From Acidimicrobiaceae bacterium (GTDB lineage: Bacteria; Actinomycetota; Acidimicrobiia; Acidimicrobiales; Aldehydirespiratoraceae), in contig VXYK01000061.1 of NCBI GenBank assembly GCA_009845995.1, forward strand, positions 31,235 through 95,234: DNA of 64,000 nucleotides, written 5' to 3'. Position numbers and translations under genes: made by a program. Below, piece after piece: positions 1-8,962 of this stretch. Positions within the stretch are counted from its first letter, which is position 1. The number at the start of each line of letters is the position of its first letter. The notes under the pieces were generated by a model. That model ran no database searches, was not told the origin of the DNA, and saw nothing but the letters and a program-made list of their open reading frames with translations.

Positions 1-1
1 T

Positions 2-1423
2 CCCTGCTACCCGTCTCCAATGGCCGATCACGGTTACGACGTCGCTGACTATGTCGACATCGAACCCATCTTCGGCGACCTGGACGCGATGCATGAGCTG
101 ATCGCAAGGGCGCATGAACTGGGCCTGAAGGTCGTACTCGACATCGTTCCCAACCACTCCAGCAGCCAACACCGCTGGTTCCGCGCAGCAGTCGAGGATC
201 CGACCGGTCCATACCGCGACTACTACCTCTGGCGCGACCCAGCGCCCGACGGCGGGCCGCCCAACAACTGGGTCGCACACTTCGGAGGTCCAGCTTGGAC
301 ACTCGACGAAGCGAGCGGACAGTACTACTGCCACCTGTTTCTGCCCGAACAACCCGACCTCAACTGGCGCAATCCCGCGCTGCGAGCAGAATTCGAGCAG
401 ACTCTCGAGTTCTGGTTCGAGCGAGGCGTCGACGGCTTTCGCATCGATGTCGCACATGCTCTGATCAAGGACAGCGAGTTCCGCGACAACCCCCAGATAG
501 CCGATCTTGCCGGTATAACGCATCCCCGCGAGCAGTTTCGGTGCTTCGAGCATCGATACGATCTGCAACGGCCTGAAAGCCTTGAGATCTACCGTGACTG
601 GCGTCGGATCGCAGAACGCTACGACACCGCGCTGATCGGCGAAACCTACGTGCTGGAGCCCGTTGGACTGGCCGATCTGGTACCGGGAGACGGGCTCCAT
701 CTCGGGTTCTGGTTCGCACCGATGCAGATGCCCTGGACCGCGCCTGACATCGAGCAGACCCTGCGCGAAACGTCCGAACGACTCGGTGACAGAGTCGGTT
801 GGGTGCAATCAAGCCACGATGAAAGCCGTCCCGCGACTCGCTTCGGTGGCGGCGACTTGGGGCGGCGCCGTTCGCTCGCATTCGCGGCGATGCTGTTCGG
901 GCTGCCGGGCGTGCCGTTCATCTATCAGGGCGAAGAACTCGGGCTCGAGGACGGCCATGTCCCACGAGAGTTTCTGTCCGACCCGGTCAGCACTCGCAAC
1001 GACGGCGCGTTCGGCCGCGACGTCTGTCGCACCCCCATGCCCTGGGAGCCGGGTCACAATCTCGGCTTCTCCAGCGCGGATGAGACTTGGCTTCCACAAG
1101 GACACAGCGCGGAGGATTCCGTTGCGGTGCAACGACAGAACCCTGAAGCGCATGTCCACAAGATGCGGTCGCTGTTGGAGTTTCGCCGGCAACTGGGCGA
1201 TCTGGACCCGACTGTTACTTGGACGGACGCACCTGAAGGGGTAGTCGCGTTCCATCGAGGGGACCATCTATTCGTCCTCAATGCAAACGACGACGCCGTC
1301 GAGTTGACTCCTGGCGGAACCTGGTCGGTGGTCCACCGCACCGGTCACGGACAGACGCCTGATTCAAGCCGAACGATCCTCCTTGAAGGGGCAGAAACCG
1401 TGGTGGCCCGGCACACTGCCTAG
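2..1423 (+). CDS. GH13 alpha-glucosidase, 5' truncated by window edge
   Basis: The window opens inside this gene: the frame runs from base 2 with no start, so roughly the first 50-60 residues of the TIM barrel are missing. It is a GH13 enzyme of the alpha-glucosidase / oligo-1,6-glucosidase type, hydrolysing alpha-glucosides in the cytoplasm. All four GH13 regions are visible: DIVPNHSS (I), GVDGFRIDVAH (II, nucleophile Asp), LIGETY (III, acid/base Glu) and SSHDESR (IV, with SSHD where NHD is usual). The motif QPDLNW is typical of this group. The gene lies 97 bp before a sugar-binding lipoprotein and two permeases, so imported glucosides are probably its substrate. Whether that is maltose, trehalose or sucrose cannot be read from the sequence. 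Confidence 0.93.
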   Translation, partial: PCYPSPMADHGYDVADYVDIEPIFGDLDAMHELIARAHELGLKVVLDIVPNHSSSQHRWFRAAVEDPTGPYRDYYLWRDPAPDGGPPNNWVAHFGGPAWTLDEASGQYYCHLFLPEQPDLNWRNPALRAEFEQTLEFWFERGVDGFRIDVAHALIKDSEFRDNPQIADLAGITHPREQFRCFEHRYDLQRPESLEIYRDWRRIAERYDTALIGETYVLEPVGLADLVPGDGLHLGFWFAPMQMPWTAPDIEQTLRETSERLGDRVGWVQSSHDESRPATRFGGGDLGRRRSLAFAAMLFGLPGVPFIYQGEELGLEDGHVPREFLSDPVSTRNDGAFGRDVCRTPMPWEPGHNLGFSSADETWLPQGHSAEDSVAVQRQNPEAHVHKMRSLLEFRRQLGDLDPTVTWTDAPEGVVAFHRGDHLFVLNANDDAVELTPGGTWSVVHRTGHGQTPDSSRTILLEGAETVVARHTA

Positions 1424-1449
1424 CGGAATCAGCCGGTGGATAAGAAACA

Positions 1450-1482
1450 GAAACCGGTTACACTTCGCCCTTCGCAACCGGT
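1450..1482. promoter_or_regulatory. Candidate LacI-family operator before the sugar-binding protein gene
   Basis: GAAACCGGTTAC (about 1450-1461) contains the perfect palindrome AACCGGTT (1452-1459) and resembles the GAAACCGGTTTC operator known for LacI-family sugar regulators. A second half, AACCGGT, sits at 1476-1482, 24 bp downstream. Both lie 39-70 bp upstream of the lipoprotein ATG at 1521. No LacI gene is in the window; it may lie to the left. This is inference from motif similarity. Confidence 0.5.
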
Positions 1483-1520
1483 CGACTCAGAGGGTGTCGA
1501 CCCCCCTGGAGGGGAAAAAT

Positions 1521-2936
1521 ATGAAATCAAGGTTCCTGAAATTACTCGCGCTGTTGTTCGCGTTCACGCTCATTGCCGCAGCATGCGGTGACGACGACGC
1601 AGCCGACGACGGCGATGACATGGCCGAAGGCGACGACGGTGATGACATAGCCGACGGCGACGACGGTGATGACATAGCCGACGGCGACGACGGTGATGAC
1701 ATGGCCGAAGGCGACGACATGGCCGACGGCGACATCTCAATCACCGTCACTGGTCCCGAGCGTGACGAAAGCGAAGCCGGAGCAATCCAAGAAGTTCTGG
1801 GCGCCTGGGGCGACGAACACGGCATTGAGGTCACCTACCTCGGTTCCGCCGACTGGGAGGCCGAGATCAACGTCCAAGTCGAGGGTGGCAATGCCCCCGA
1901 CATCTCGATCTTCCCCCAGCCCGGCAAGCTCGCCGACTTCGCACGTGCAGGCCATGTTGTTCCGCTCAACGACGAAGCCGCTGCTGCGACCGCCGCAAAC
2001 TGGTCTGAGGCTTGGACCGTGTTCGGCAACGTGGACGGCGTCCAATACGGCGTTCCCGTCAAGGCCGACTTGAAGTCCCTCGTCTGGTATCAGCCGGCCC
2101 GCTTCGCGGCCAACGGCTACGAGGTCCCCGAGACATTCGAAGACTTCACCGACCTGGTCGACCAGATCGCCGCAGACGGTGAGACTCCGCTGTGTGTCGG
2201 TATCGAATCGGGCCAGGCCACCGGTTGGCCCTTCACCGACTGGGTCGAGGACATGGTGCTGCGTCAACACGGTCCCGACGTGTACGACCAGTGGGTAGCC
2301 CACGACATCCCGTTCAACGACGAGCGCATCGTTTCGACGATGCAGGCAGTGCTCGACCTGTGGACCGAGGACAACGTCTTCGCCTCCTCGGGTTCGATCG
2401 CCGCGACGTCCTTCCAGGACAACGGTCAGCCGCTCATTGACGGCGACTGCTTCATGCACCGCCAGGCCAGCTTCTTCAGCGCATTCATGCCTGAGGGCAC
2501 ATCCTTTGGTGACGGTGAAGGCGAAGTGAACGTCTTCTACTTCCCCGACATCAACGGTGACCGTCCTGTTCTCGGTGCCGGCACCCTTGCCGCCGCATTC
2601 AACGACAACGACGCGACCATGGCGCTTCTCGCCTACCTGTCAACCCCTGACTATGCAGAAGCCCGCCAGGTGTCACAGGCGACCCGCAAGGGCGGCGGTG
2701 CAACCCTCTCCGGGTTCCTGTCAGCCGCTCAGGGTCAGGATCCAAGCGTCTACCAGCCGCTTGAGCAGTCGTTCCTCAACGTGCTCGAAACCGCGGCCAT
2801 CGTCCGCTTCGACGGTTCGGACCTGATGCCCGCAGATGTGGGTGCAGGAACCTTCTGGACCGAAGGCACATCTTTTGTGAACGGTGACATCACCGCCCAA
2901 GAGGCTGCTGACCGCATCGAGGCCAGTTGGCCGTAA
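1521..2936 (+). CDS. Sugar ABC transporter substrate-binding lipoprotein
   Basis: A 471-residue extracytoplasmic binding protein (SBP_bac_1 type) that would deliver alpha-glucosides to the permeases downstream. ATG 1521 is chosen over earlier in-frame codons because GGAGGGG lies just upstream and the frame then begins with a lipoprotein signal (KSRFLKLLALLFAF...LIAAAC, lipid-modified Cys at residue 22). Residues 23 to about 72 form an acidic Asp/Gly/Ala/Met tether made of repeats. The folded domain follows, starting near ISITVTGPE, with the family-typical stretch NAPDISIFPQPG. A stable hairpin separates it from the permease genes, a common way to make more binding protein than permease. The family assignment is firm; the sugar is inferred from the adjacent GH13 gene. 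Confidence 0.9.
   Translation: MKSRFLKLLALLFAFTLIAAACGDDDAADDGDDMAEGDDGDDIADGDDGDDIADGDDGDDMAEGDDMADGDISITVTGPERDESEAGAIQEVLGAWGDEHGIEVTYLGSADWEAEINVQVEGGNAPDISIFPQPGKLADFARAGHVVPLNDEAAAATAANWSEAWTVFGNVDGVQYGVPVKADLKSLVWYQPARFAANGYEVPETFEDFTDLVDQIAADGETPLCVGIESGQATGWPFTDWVEDMVLRQHGPDVYDQWVAHDIPFNDERIVSTMQAVLDLWTEDNVFASSGSIAATSFQDNGQPLIDGDCFMHRQASFFSAFMPEGTSFGDGEGEVNVFYFPDINGDRPVLGAGTLAAAFNDNDATMALLAYLSTPDYAEARQVSQATRKGGGATLSGFLSAAQGQDPSVYQPLEQSFLNVLETAAIVRFDGSDLMPADVGAGTFWTEGTSFVNGDITAQEAADRIEASWP
1629..1736 (+). repeat. 27-bp in-frame tandem repeat encoding an acidic tether
   Basis: Three successive 27-bp units begin at 1629, 1656 and 1683 (each starting GGCGACGACGGTGATGACAT), with degenerate partial units on both sides. 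They encode GDDGDDIAD / GDDGDDMAE runs directly after the lipidated Cys of the binding protein. Units differ by very few bases, which suggests recent expansion by slippage. Related but differently phased repeats occur in two other binding-protein genes in this window. Confidence 0.85.
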
Positions 2937-2987
2937 CAGTCGACGGGTCTCATCACTGAGACTCTCACAACTGAAATCCCATGACGC

Positions 2988-3011
2988 GGGGGTGGCTCTC
3001 GGGCCACCCCC
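2988..3011 (+). terminator. Strong GC hairpin between binding protein and permease genes
   Basis: GGGGGTGGC (2988-2996) pairs perfectly with GCCACCCCC (3003-3011) around a 6-base loop, 52 bases after the lipoprotein stop. No U-run follows, so it could be an L-shaped actinobacterial terminator, or a 3' stabiliser that lets partial read-through supply the permeases at lower level. Confidence 0.6.
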
Positions 3012-3085
3012 ACTCTGGTTCTGCGAGCAGCTTCAAGATCCGCTAGGTTTCAGCGGACGCCGCGCGTGCATCAAAAGGAGGACCG

Positions 3086-5035
3086 GTGCAGGGAGCGATC
3101 CTCAGCGGGGAGGACCTCAGCAAGATCATCAGCACCTTGGTTCTGATCGTGGTTGCCGTAGGCGCCAGCGCGTCTCTGTGGATAGGCGTCAACCTTCTCT
3201 TCAACCAGGTCCGTACGAGTTGGACTCGATTCAACGCTCTGGCGGGTTACGCGGTCGGCTTCTTGTTGCTGCTGCTGCTACAGGGGAACCGACTTCTCAA
3301 ACCGCACGGACCCGATGCCGACTCGATCACGCGGCTCGGGGAGCTGCTGTGGACTCCGCTACTCGGCGCTCTGATTTTCTCGGCGTTGGCGGTTATTCTC
3401 GCAAACAACGACGACCAGACCCGACGCCTCTGGATCGCCTCAGGCTCAGGTCTGCTGCTCGGAGGTTTCATCGGGATCCGACTTGCCGAAGATGCTCGCC
3501 CAGAGCTTGAAATCCTGCCGCTGTTGCTTTCGACGATCGTCATCGCGGGCATCGGCGCAGGCATCGCACTGCTCCGCGGACGCAACCCAGTCCCGGCGGC
3601 TCTCATCGGTGTCGCGCTCGGTTGGTTGATCGGTGGTTTCGGAGTGCCCGAGCTGGGCGACGGGTCCGCACTTGAATCTGCGATCGCGGCGGCGGTTCCG
3701 GGCCTTGCGATCGGTGCTCGGATCGGACTCACCAAAAACGCCGGCGTGGTCGGCCGGGCCCGCATAGACGCAAAATCCAGGGGCGCGATCTTCTTGGTCC
3801 CCGCTCTGTTCTTCGTCACGGTCTCGTTGATCGCGCCGACGTTGATCACCATCTGGCTCTCGCTCAAGGACGAAGACTCGGTCGATCTGGTCTGGTTCGA
3901 GAACTACGGTTCGGTGTTCACCGACATCAACTCTTTCGATGTCGGCAACTGGACCAACATCTTCACAAGCTTGTTGTTCGTCCTGGGTGTGCTGGTCGGA
4001 CTCGGCGGACTCGCGATCGGTTTGGTGCTGCGCAAACGCACCGGCGACGGGTTTTCTGCCGGGGGGCCGGCTTTCGCGCCCTTGATGATCGCGATGGTAA
4101 TGATCGTGTTCGGAGTGCTGTCAGTGTTGCGCGGCACGATCATGAACAACCTCTGGTGGGTCTTCACCGTGACCGTGTTCTCCACCGGACTGGGGCTGGC
4201 AATAGCGGTGCTCGCTGACCGCGCAAAGCTCGAATCAGTGGCCAAGTCGATCATCTTCATGCCCATGGCAATCTCACTGGTCGGCGCTTCGATCATCTGG
4301 CGCTTGGTGTACGTCGCCCGAGACACCAGCAAGTCCCAAACAGGTCTGATGAACGCGGTATGGGTTGAACTGGGGCGTTGGAGCACCGGAAGCGGGTTGC
4401 CCACCGTGCTCGGCACGGTCCTCGTCTGGGTCCTGGTTGCGTTGGGGGTGGCGTCGATCAGCCGCTCCCTGACCTCGCGAACTTACGACAAGATCCCGCT
4501 CCGAGCGTTGGCAACAATCGTTCTGCTGTGGATTGCCTATCGCTTCACCTTCGACGGAATCGGCGGATTCAGGACCAACTCCGCCGGCGAAACCGTGCCC
4601 GACACAATCTTCTTCGTCCAGGATCAACCCTTCAACAACGTCTGGTTGATGGTGATCCTCATCTGGATTCAGACCGGGTTCGCGATGGTGATCATGTCCG
4701 CCGCGATCAAGGCTGTGCCCACCGAACTCATCGAAGCGGCGAAGGTTGACGGCGCGACCGAGTCTCAGGTGTTCTGGCGGGTGACGTTGCCTCAAATCCG
4801 CACGACCATCGGCGTGGTCGTCACCACGCTCATCGTCTTGGTCATGAAGGTGTACGACATCGTCAAAGTGGTCACCAACGGCAACTTTGGATCTCAGGTG
4901 CTTGCCAACGACATGTTCGAGGAAGCCTTCTTGTTCTCAAACACTGGTGTAGGTGCCGCGCTCGCGGTGATTCTGTTCGTCTCAGTTCTGCCCGTCATGG
5001 TCTTGAACATTCGTCGCATGCAGCGGGAGGCCTGA
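3086..5035 (+). CDS. MalF-type sugar ABC permease with long N-terminal membrane extension
   Basis: Inner-membrane permease of the carbohydrate CUT1 class. The start is GTG 3086, behind an excellent SD (AAAAGGAGG, 3073-3081). At 649 residues it is about twice the usual ~300 of this family. Roughly residues 1-225 form an added hydrophobic region with perhaps six or seven membrane segments. The core begins near residue 230 (GAIFLVPALFFVTVSLIAPT) and carries further inserted hydrophobic stretches. The ATPase-docking EAA loop is clear near the C-terminus: EAAKVDGATESQVFWRVTLP. The TGA at 5033 is one base from the ATG of the partner permease. Function as a sugar permease is well supported; the role of the extension is unknown. 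Confidence 0.88.
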   Translation: MQGAILSGEDLSKIISTLVLIVVAVGASASLWIGVNLLFNQVRTSWTRFNALAGYAVGFLLLLLLQGNRLLKPHGPDADSITRLGELLWTPLLGALIFSALAVILANNDDQTRRLWIASGSGLLLGGFIGIRLAEDARPELEILPLLLSTIVIAGIGAGIALLRGRNPVPAALIGVALGWLIGGFGVPELGDGSALESAIAAAVPGLAIGARIGLTKNAGVVGRARIDAKSRGAIFLVPALFFVTVSLIAPTLITIWLSLKDEDSVDLVWFENYGSVFTDINSFDVGNWTNIFTSLLFVLGVLVGLGGLAIGLVLRKRTGDGFSAGGPAFAPLMIAMVMIVFGVLSVLRGTIMNNLWWVFTVTVFSTGLGLAIAVLADRAKLESVAKSIIFMPMAISLVGASIIWRLVYVARDTSKSQTGLMNAVWVELGRWSTGSGLPTVLGTVLVWVLVALGVASISRSLTSRTYDKIPLRALATIVLLWIAYRFTFDGIGGFRTNSAGETVPDTIFFVQDQPFNNVWLMVILIWIQTGFAMVIMSAAIKAVPTELIEAAKVDGATESQVFWRVTLPQIRTTIGVVVTTLIVLVMKVYDIVKVVTNGNFGSQVLANDMFEEAFLFSNTGVGAALAVILFVSVLPVMVLNIRRMQREA

Positions 5036-5036
5036 G

Positions 5037-5966
5037 ATGTCCGGCAACCGCCCCGGCGTCGACACCGCAATCTACGGCTTCTTGCGTCGCATCCCGACCG
5101 GTGTGTTGTGGATGATCGTGCTGCTGTGGAGCTTGCCGACACTGGGCCTGGCGGTGAACTCGTTTAGAACCCGCGACAACCAGCGGAACGCAGGCTGGTG
5201 GAATGTCTGGCGCGATGACGGCCTGACGATGGAGAACTACGACGTGGTCTTCTCGGCGAGCGCCACCGCCGGTCTCAAGGAATCGTTGCTCAACTCCTTC
5301 GCCATTGCCATCCCTGCCACAGTCATTCCGATCGCCTTCGCCGCCTTTGCTGCCTACGCCTTCGCATGGATCGATTTCAAGGGCCGCAAATGGCTGTTCA
5401 TCGCCACCGTTTCGCTGCTGGCGATACCTCTCCAAGTTGCGTTGATCCCGCTGTTGAGGCTCTACAACTTCGGCTCTCACTGGACGATTCCCTTCCTCGA
5501 GAAGACCGTCACCCTGATTCCTGATTTCGATCTGGTGAACACCACAACCGCGGTCTGGCTCACCCACACCGGTTTCGCGCTTCCATTCGCCATCTTCCTG
5601 CTTCACAATTACATCTCTGAACTACCCAGTGATCTGTTCGAAGCCGCACGCATCGACGGTGCCGACCACTTCACGATCTTCTGGCGGTTGGTACTGCCGC
5701 TGTCGATCCCGGTCCTCGCAGCCTTCGCCATTTTCCAGTTTCTATGGACCTGGAATGACTTCCTGATCGCCAACACGATGGCTGGAACCAACCCGGACGC
5801 GATCGCGACAACAATCCGAATTGCCAACCTCGCCGGCGACTTCGGCCGAAATGAGCACTTGCTGCCCGCGGCCGCGTTCGTACAGGCATTCTTTCCGCTA
5901 GTCGTGTTCTTCGCCCTGCAACGGTTCTTTGTGCGAGGGATCCTGGCAGGCTCCGTTAAGGGTTAA
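5037..5966 (+). CDS. MalG-type sugar ABC permease
   Basis: The second permease of the same CUT1 importer, 309 residues with about six membrane segments. It would form a heterodimer with the preceding MalF-type protein. The EAA loop reads EAARIDGADHFTIFWRLVLP, the family consensus. It starts one base after the previous stop, so translation is coupled. The gene ends at 5966 in front of a tandem repeat and the convergent ATPase gene. Family is certain, substrate inferred. Confidence 0.92.
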   Translation: MSGNRPGVDTAIYGFLRRIPTGVLWMIVLLWSLPTLGLAVNSFRTRDNQRNAGWWNVWRDDGLTMENYDVVFSASATAGLKESLLNSFAIAIPATVIPIAFAAFAAYAFAWIDFKGRKWLFIATVSLLAIPLQVALIPLLRLYNFGSHWTIPFLEKTVTLIPDFDLVNTTTAVWLTHTGFALPFAIFLLHNYISELPSDLFEAARIDGADHFTIFWRLVLPLSIPVLAAFAIFQFLWTWNDFLIANTMAGTNPDAIATTIRIANLAGDFGRNEHLLPAAAFVQAFFPLVVFFALQRFFVRGILAGSVKG

Positions 5967-5983
5967 CCCCTCGTTTCAGGGTC

Positions 5984-6051
5984 TGCGCTCAGCGCGGTGC
6001 CGTAGCTGCGCTCAGCGCGGTGCCGTAGCTGCGCTCAGCGCAGTGCCAGGC
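5984..6051. repeat. Three 23-bp tandem repeats between convergent transporter genes
   Basis: A 23-bp unit beginning TGCGCTCAGCGCGGTGCCGT occurs at 5984-6006 and 6007-6029, with a third, diverged copy from 6030 that runs into the 3' end of the ATPase gene and supplies its stop codon. Each unit holds the near-palindrome GCGCTCAGCGC, so the array could fold into hairpins and act as a two-way terminator between the convergent genes. Confidence 0.8.
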
Positions 6052-7180
6052 CCGACTCGAAGTCAAAGAAATGCAGACGTTCGATATCGATCACTGCCGA
6101 GATCGTCTCACCGGCTCGAGCGCCGCTGCGCGGGTTGAAACGGGCCACCGCATCTGCAACCTCTTCGTCGGACAACTCCTCGAGCACATCTGGATCGCCC
6201 GCATCCACCGCTCGCGCATCAATTTCGAAGTGAACCATGATTTCCGCACCGAGCGATTCGACCAGTGATGCGGTGGCCGTGATGACGTGGCCGTGGGTGT
6301 CGCCATCCACAAGGTTCGCGTCGTCCATGTCTTCAGGACGAATACCCACCACCACCGTTTGGCCTTCGCGGGCGGCGACCCCGGACGGAACATGTCCCAG
6401 CTCAATGCTGTGGCTGCCGAGCTGCATCGTCGAGCCAGTCACGGTCGCCTCGTAGAGGTTCATCGAGGGCGAACCGATGAATGCGGCAACAAAGATGTTT
6501 TCGGGGTGATCGTAGAGATTCTGCGGGGTGTCCACCTGTTGGAGCAAGCCGTCTTTGATGACCGCTACCCGATCTCCCATGGTCATCGCCTCGACCTGAT
6601 CGTGGGTCACATAAAACGTGGTGACTCCCAGTTCTCTCTGCAGTTTGGCGATCTCAGCCCGCATCTGGACACGGAGCTTGGCGTCGAGGTTCGAAAGGGG
6701 TTCGTCCATCAGGAAAGCGGCGGGCTGGCGCACGATGGCTCGACCCATCGCCACCCGTTGACGCTGCCCACCCGAGAGCTGGCCCGGCTTGCGATCGAGG
6801 TAGTCATCCAACTCAAGGATCTTGGCGGCTTCACGCACACGCTGATCCAGCTCGGCTTTTGGCGTCTTGGCGAGTTTGAGGGCAAAACCAATGTTGTCGT
6901 AGACCGTCATATGGGGGTACAACGCGTAATTCTGGAACACCATGGCGATATCGCGGTCCTTGGATTCCACATCGTTCACGACACGGTCGCCGATCCGCAT
7001 TTCACCACCGGAGATCTCCTCAAGACCCGCGATCATGCGCAGCGCCGTGGACTTGCCACAACCAGACGGCCCGACCAGAACTAGGAACTCCCCGTCTTCG
7101 ATATTGAGATCAAGGTCCGTAACGGCTTGAAATCCGTTTTCGTAGACCTTGGTGACCTTCTCAAGAACTACTTCTGCCAT
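6035..7180 (-). CDS. Sugar ABC transporter ATP-binding protein (MsmX/UgpC type)
   Basis: Cytoplasmic ATPase energising CUT1 sugar importers, 381 residues. Walker A is GPSGCGKST, the signature [14 protein letters not shown] and Walker [16 protein letters not shown], followed by the switch His region [16 protein letters not shown]. Residues beyond about 240 form the TOBE-type regulatory domain of the MalK/UgpC/MsmX group. The ATG at 7180 has GGGGAG upstream. It is convergent with the MalF/MalG genes rather than in their operon, consistent with an ATPase that may serve several importers (known for MsmX). The last codons lie inside the 23-bp tandem repeat. Confidence 0.95.
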   Translation of the reverse strand: MAEVVLEKVTKVYENGFQAVTDLDLNIEDGEFLVLVGPSGCGKSTALRMIAGLEEISGGEMRIGDRVVNDVESKDRDIAMVFQNYALYPHMTVYDNIGFALKLAKTPKAELDQRVREAAKILELDDYLDRKPGQLSGGQRQRVAMGRAIVRQPAAFLMDEPLSNLDAKLRVQMRAEIAKLQRELGVTTFYVTHDQVEAMTMGDRVAVIKDGLLQQVDTPQNLYDHPENIFVAAFIGSPSMNLYEATVTGSTMQLGSHSIELGHVPSGVAAREGQTVVVGIRPEDMDDANLVDGDTHGHVITATASLVESLGAEIMVHFEIDARAVDAGDPDVLEELSDEEVADAVARFNPRSGARAGETISAVIDIERLHFFDFESGLALR

Positions 7181-7300
7181 CGCCTACTCCCCATCTACGG
7201 TGCCACGCGGTGCAATACCATAGCCTACGCAGCGACCCGCGTATCAGCGAACAAGAGGTGCCCGCTGGACGACGCCCGATGATCGGCGCAAACTCTTGGC

Positions 7301-8923
7301 ATGCGAAAACCCCCGGCATCCGTTTCCCTCACCGTTTTTCTCTTGGCGCTGGTGCTTGGGGTGGCGCTGGCGAGCTGTGCCGGCGACGACAGCGAGGACG
7401 AAGTCGCCGAATCCACCACTACCACAACAACTACCACCGCAGCTCCCTCCACCACGTCCACTACCACCACCGAAGCACCCACGACGACCACGACACTCGA
7501 CCCACTCGCCATCAAAGATGCAGCACCAACGCCGCTCCCGATCGTGATGTACCCGCCCGATGTCGGCAATCCGTTCTCGTCTGGCACCAGCTTCGACCCG
7601 GCCGTATTGGGATACGAACAGCAGGAGTATTTCATCTCGGGAACTGCCCGATCATTCGCCCCAGCGGAAGGCACGGAGCTGACTCCCGATGGACGTTGGG
7701 CTCTCGAGTTCGCTGACGAGGCCGACTACGCCACTCGGGTGACCGTGATCCGTCCCCGTGATCCGAGTGCCTTCAACGGGACCGTCATGGTCGAGTGGTA
7801 CAACGTCAGCAGCGGACTCGACGCGGCTCCCAACTGGACCATGTCGCATATGGAGCAGATCCGTGAAGGGTACGCCTGGGTCGGAGTGTCCGCCCAAGCC
7901 CGGGGTGTCGAAGGTGGCCGAGCGGGTGTCGATGTCGGCTTCCCGCTCCACCTTAAGGGCAACAATCCCGAGCGCTACGGATCACTGAACCATCCCGGTG
8001 ATTCGTTCTCCTACGACATCTTCAGCCAAGCCGCTCAAGCCCTGATCGGTCCAGCAAACATCGAAATGTTGCCGGGTCTTTCGCCCGAACGACTCATCGC
8101 AGTAGGCGATTCGCAATCAGCGTTTCGGCTGGTGACCTACGTGAACGGCGTCGACCCGCTGGTCCAACTCTTTGACGGTTTCTTGATCCACAGCCGCGGC
8201 GGCGGCAGCGCTTCCCTTTCACAGTCGCCTCAACCCGATATCGAGACACCTGATCAGGTCCTGATCCGCAGCGATGTGCGTGTGCCGGTGTTGACCTTCC
8301 AGACCGAGACCGACATCTTCCGTCTCGGTTCGATCAACGCTCGACAGCCTGACGCACACAACATTGCATTGTGGGAGGTGGCGGGCACCGCCCACGGAGA
8401 TGTCTACAACATTTCGCTGTCCGTCGGCCCTCAAGACATCGGTGACAACCCCGCGATCGCCGAGGTGGTGGAGGTGAGCGCTCCGATACCGGGAATCTTC
8501 GAATGCGACGCACCAATCAACAGCGGACCCCAGCATTGGGTCATGAATGCCGCGGTCCACGCTCTCAACGTCTGGGCTACAGGAGGACCGCCGCCACCGA
8601 GCGCACCTCTGTTGGAGACCGACGGCGAGGAATTCGTGGTCGATCAACACGGCAACACGCTCGGCGGTGTCCGCACCGCCTGGGTGGACGTGCCCGTGGC
8701 GACCCTCACTGGCGAACCACCCGGAGGGGCGGGATTCTGTGGACTGTTCGGTTCAACAACACTGTTCAGCAGCGCAAAACTGGCCGAGTTGTACCCGGAC
8801 AAAGCCACCTATTTCGAAGCCATGACCACTTCAGTTGAGCGATCCGTTACCGAAGGCTTCCTTCGTCCGGCCGACGCCGCCCTGATTCTGGAAAACGCTT
8901 TCGCGAACGACATAGGCCGCTGA
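7301..8923 (+). CDS. Lipoprotein with alpha/beta-hydrolase domain
   Basis: A 540-residue exported lipoprotein: signal peptide ending LASC (Cys 26), then a Thr-rich tether (runs of T with Pro and Ala, to about residue 68) and a large domain resembling the Abhydrolase_10 family (starts YPPDVGNPFSSG). The likely nucleophile elbow is VGDSQSAFR and a candidate catalytic His lies in VAGTAHGDVYN, as expected for an esterase-like fold. The Thr-rich tether contrasts with the Asp-rich tethers of the binding proteins here. It would act on the outer face of the cell membrane; the substrate is unknown. It has its own 120-bp upstream region, divergent from the ATPase gene. Confidence 0.8.
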   Translation: MRKPPASVSLTVFLLALVLGVALASCAGDDSEDEVAESTTTTTTTTAAPSTTSTTTTEAPTTTTTLDPLAIKDAAPTPLPIVMYPPDVGNPFSSGTSFDPAVLGYEQQEYFISGTARSFAPAEGTELTPDGRWALEFADEADYATRVTVIRPRDPSAFNGTVMVEWYNVSSGLDAAPNWTMSHMEQIREGYAWVGVSAQARGVEGGRAGVDVGFPLHLKGNNPERYGSLNHPGDSFSYDIFSQAAQALIGPANIEMLPGLSPERLIAVGDSQSAFRLVTYVNGVDPLVQLFDGFLIHSRGGGSASLSQSPQPDIETPDQVLIRSDVRVPVLTFQTETDIFRLGSINARQPDAHNIALWEVAGTAHGDVYNISLSVGPQDIGDNPAIAEVVEVSAPIPGIFECDAPINSGPQHWVMNAAVHALNVWATGGPPPPSAPLLETDGEEFVVDQHGNTLGGVRTAWVDVPVATLTGEPPGGAGFCGLFGSTTLFSSAKLAELYPDKATYFEAMTTSVERSVTEGFLRPADAALILENAFANDIGR

Positions 8924-8962
8924 CACTGCTCGGCTTGACTGTCACGCACGTAACCTTGCCAG

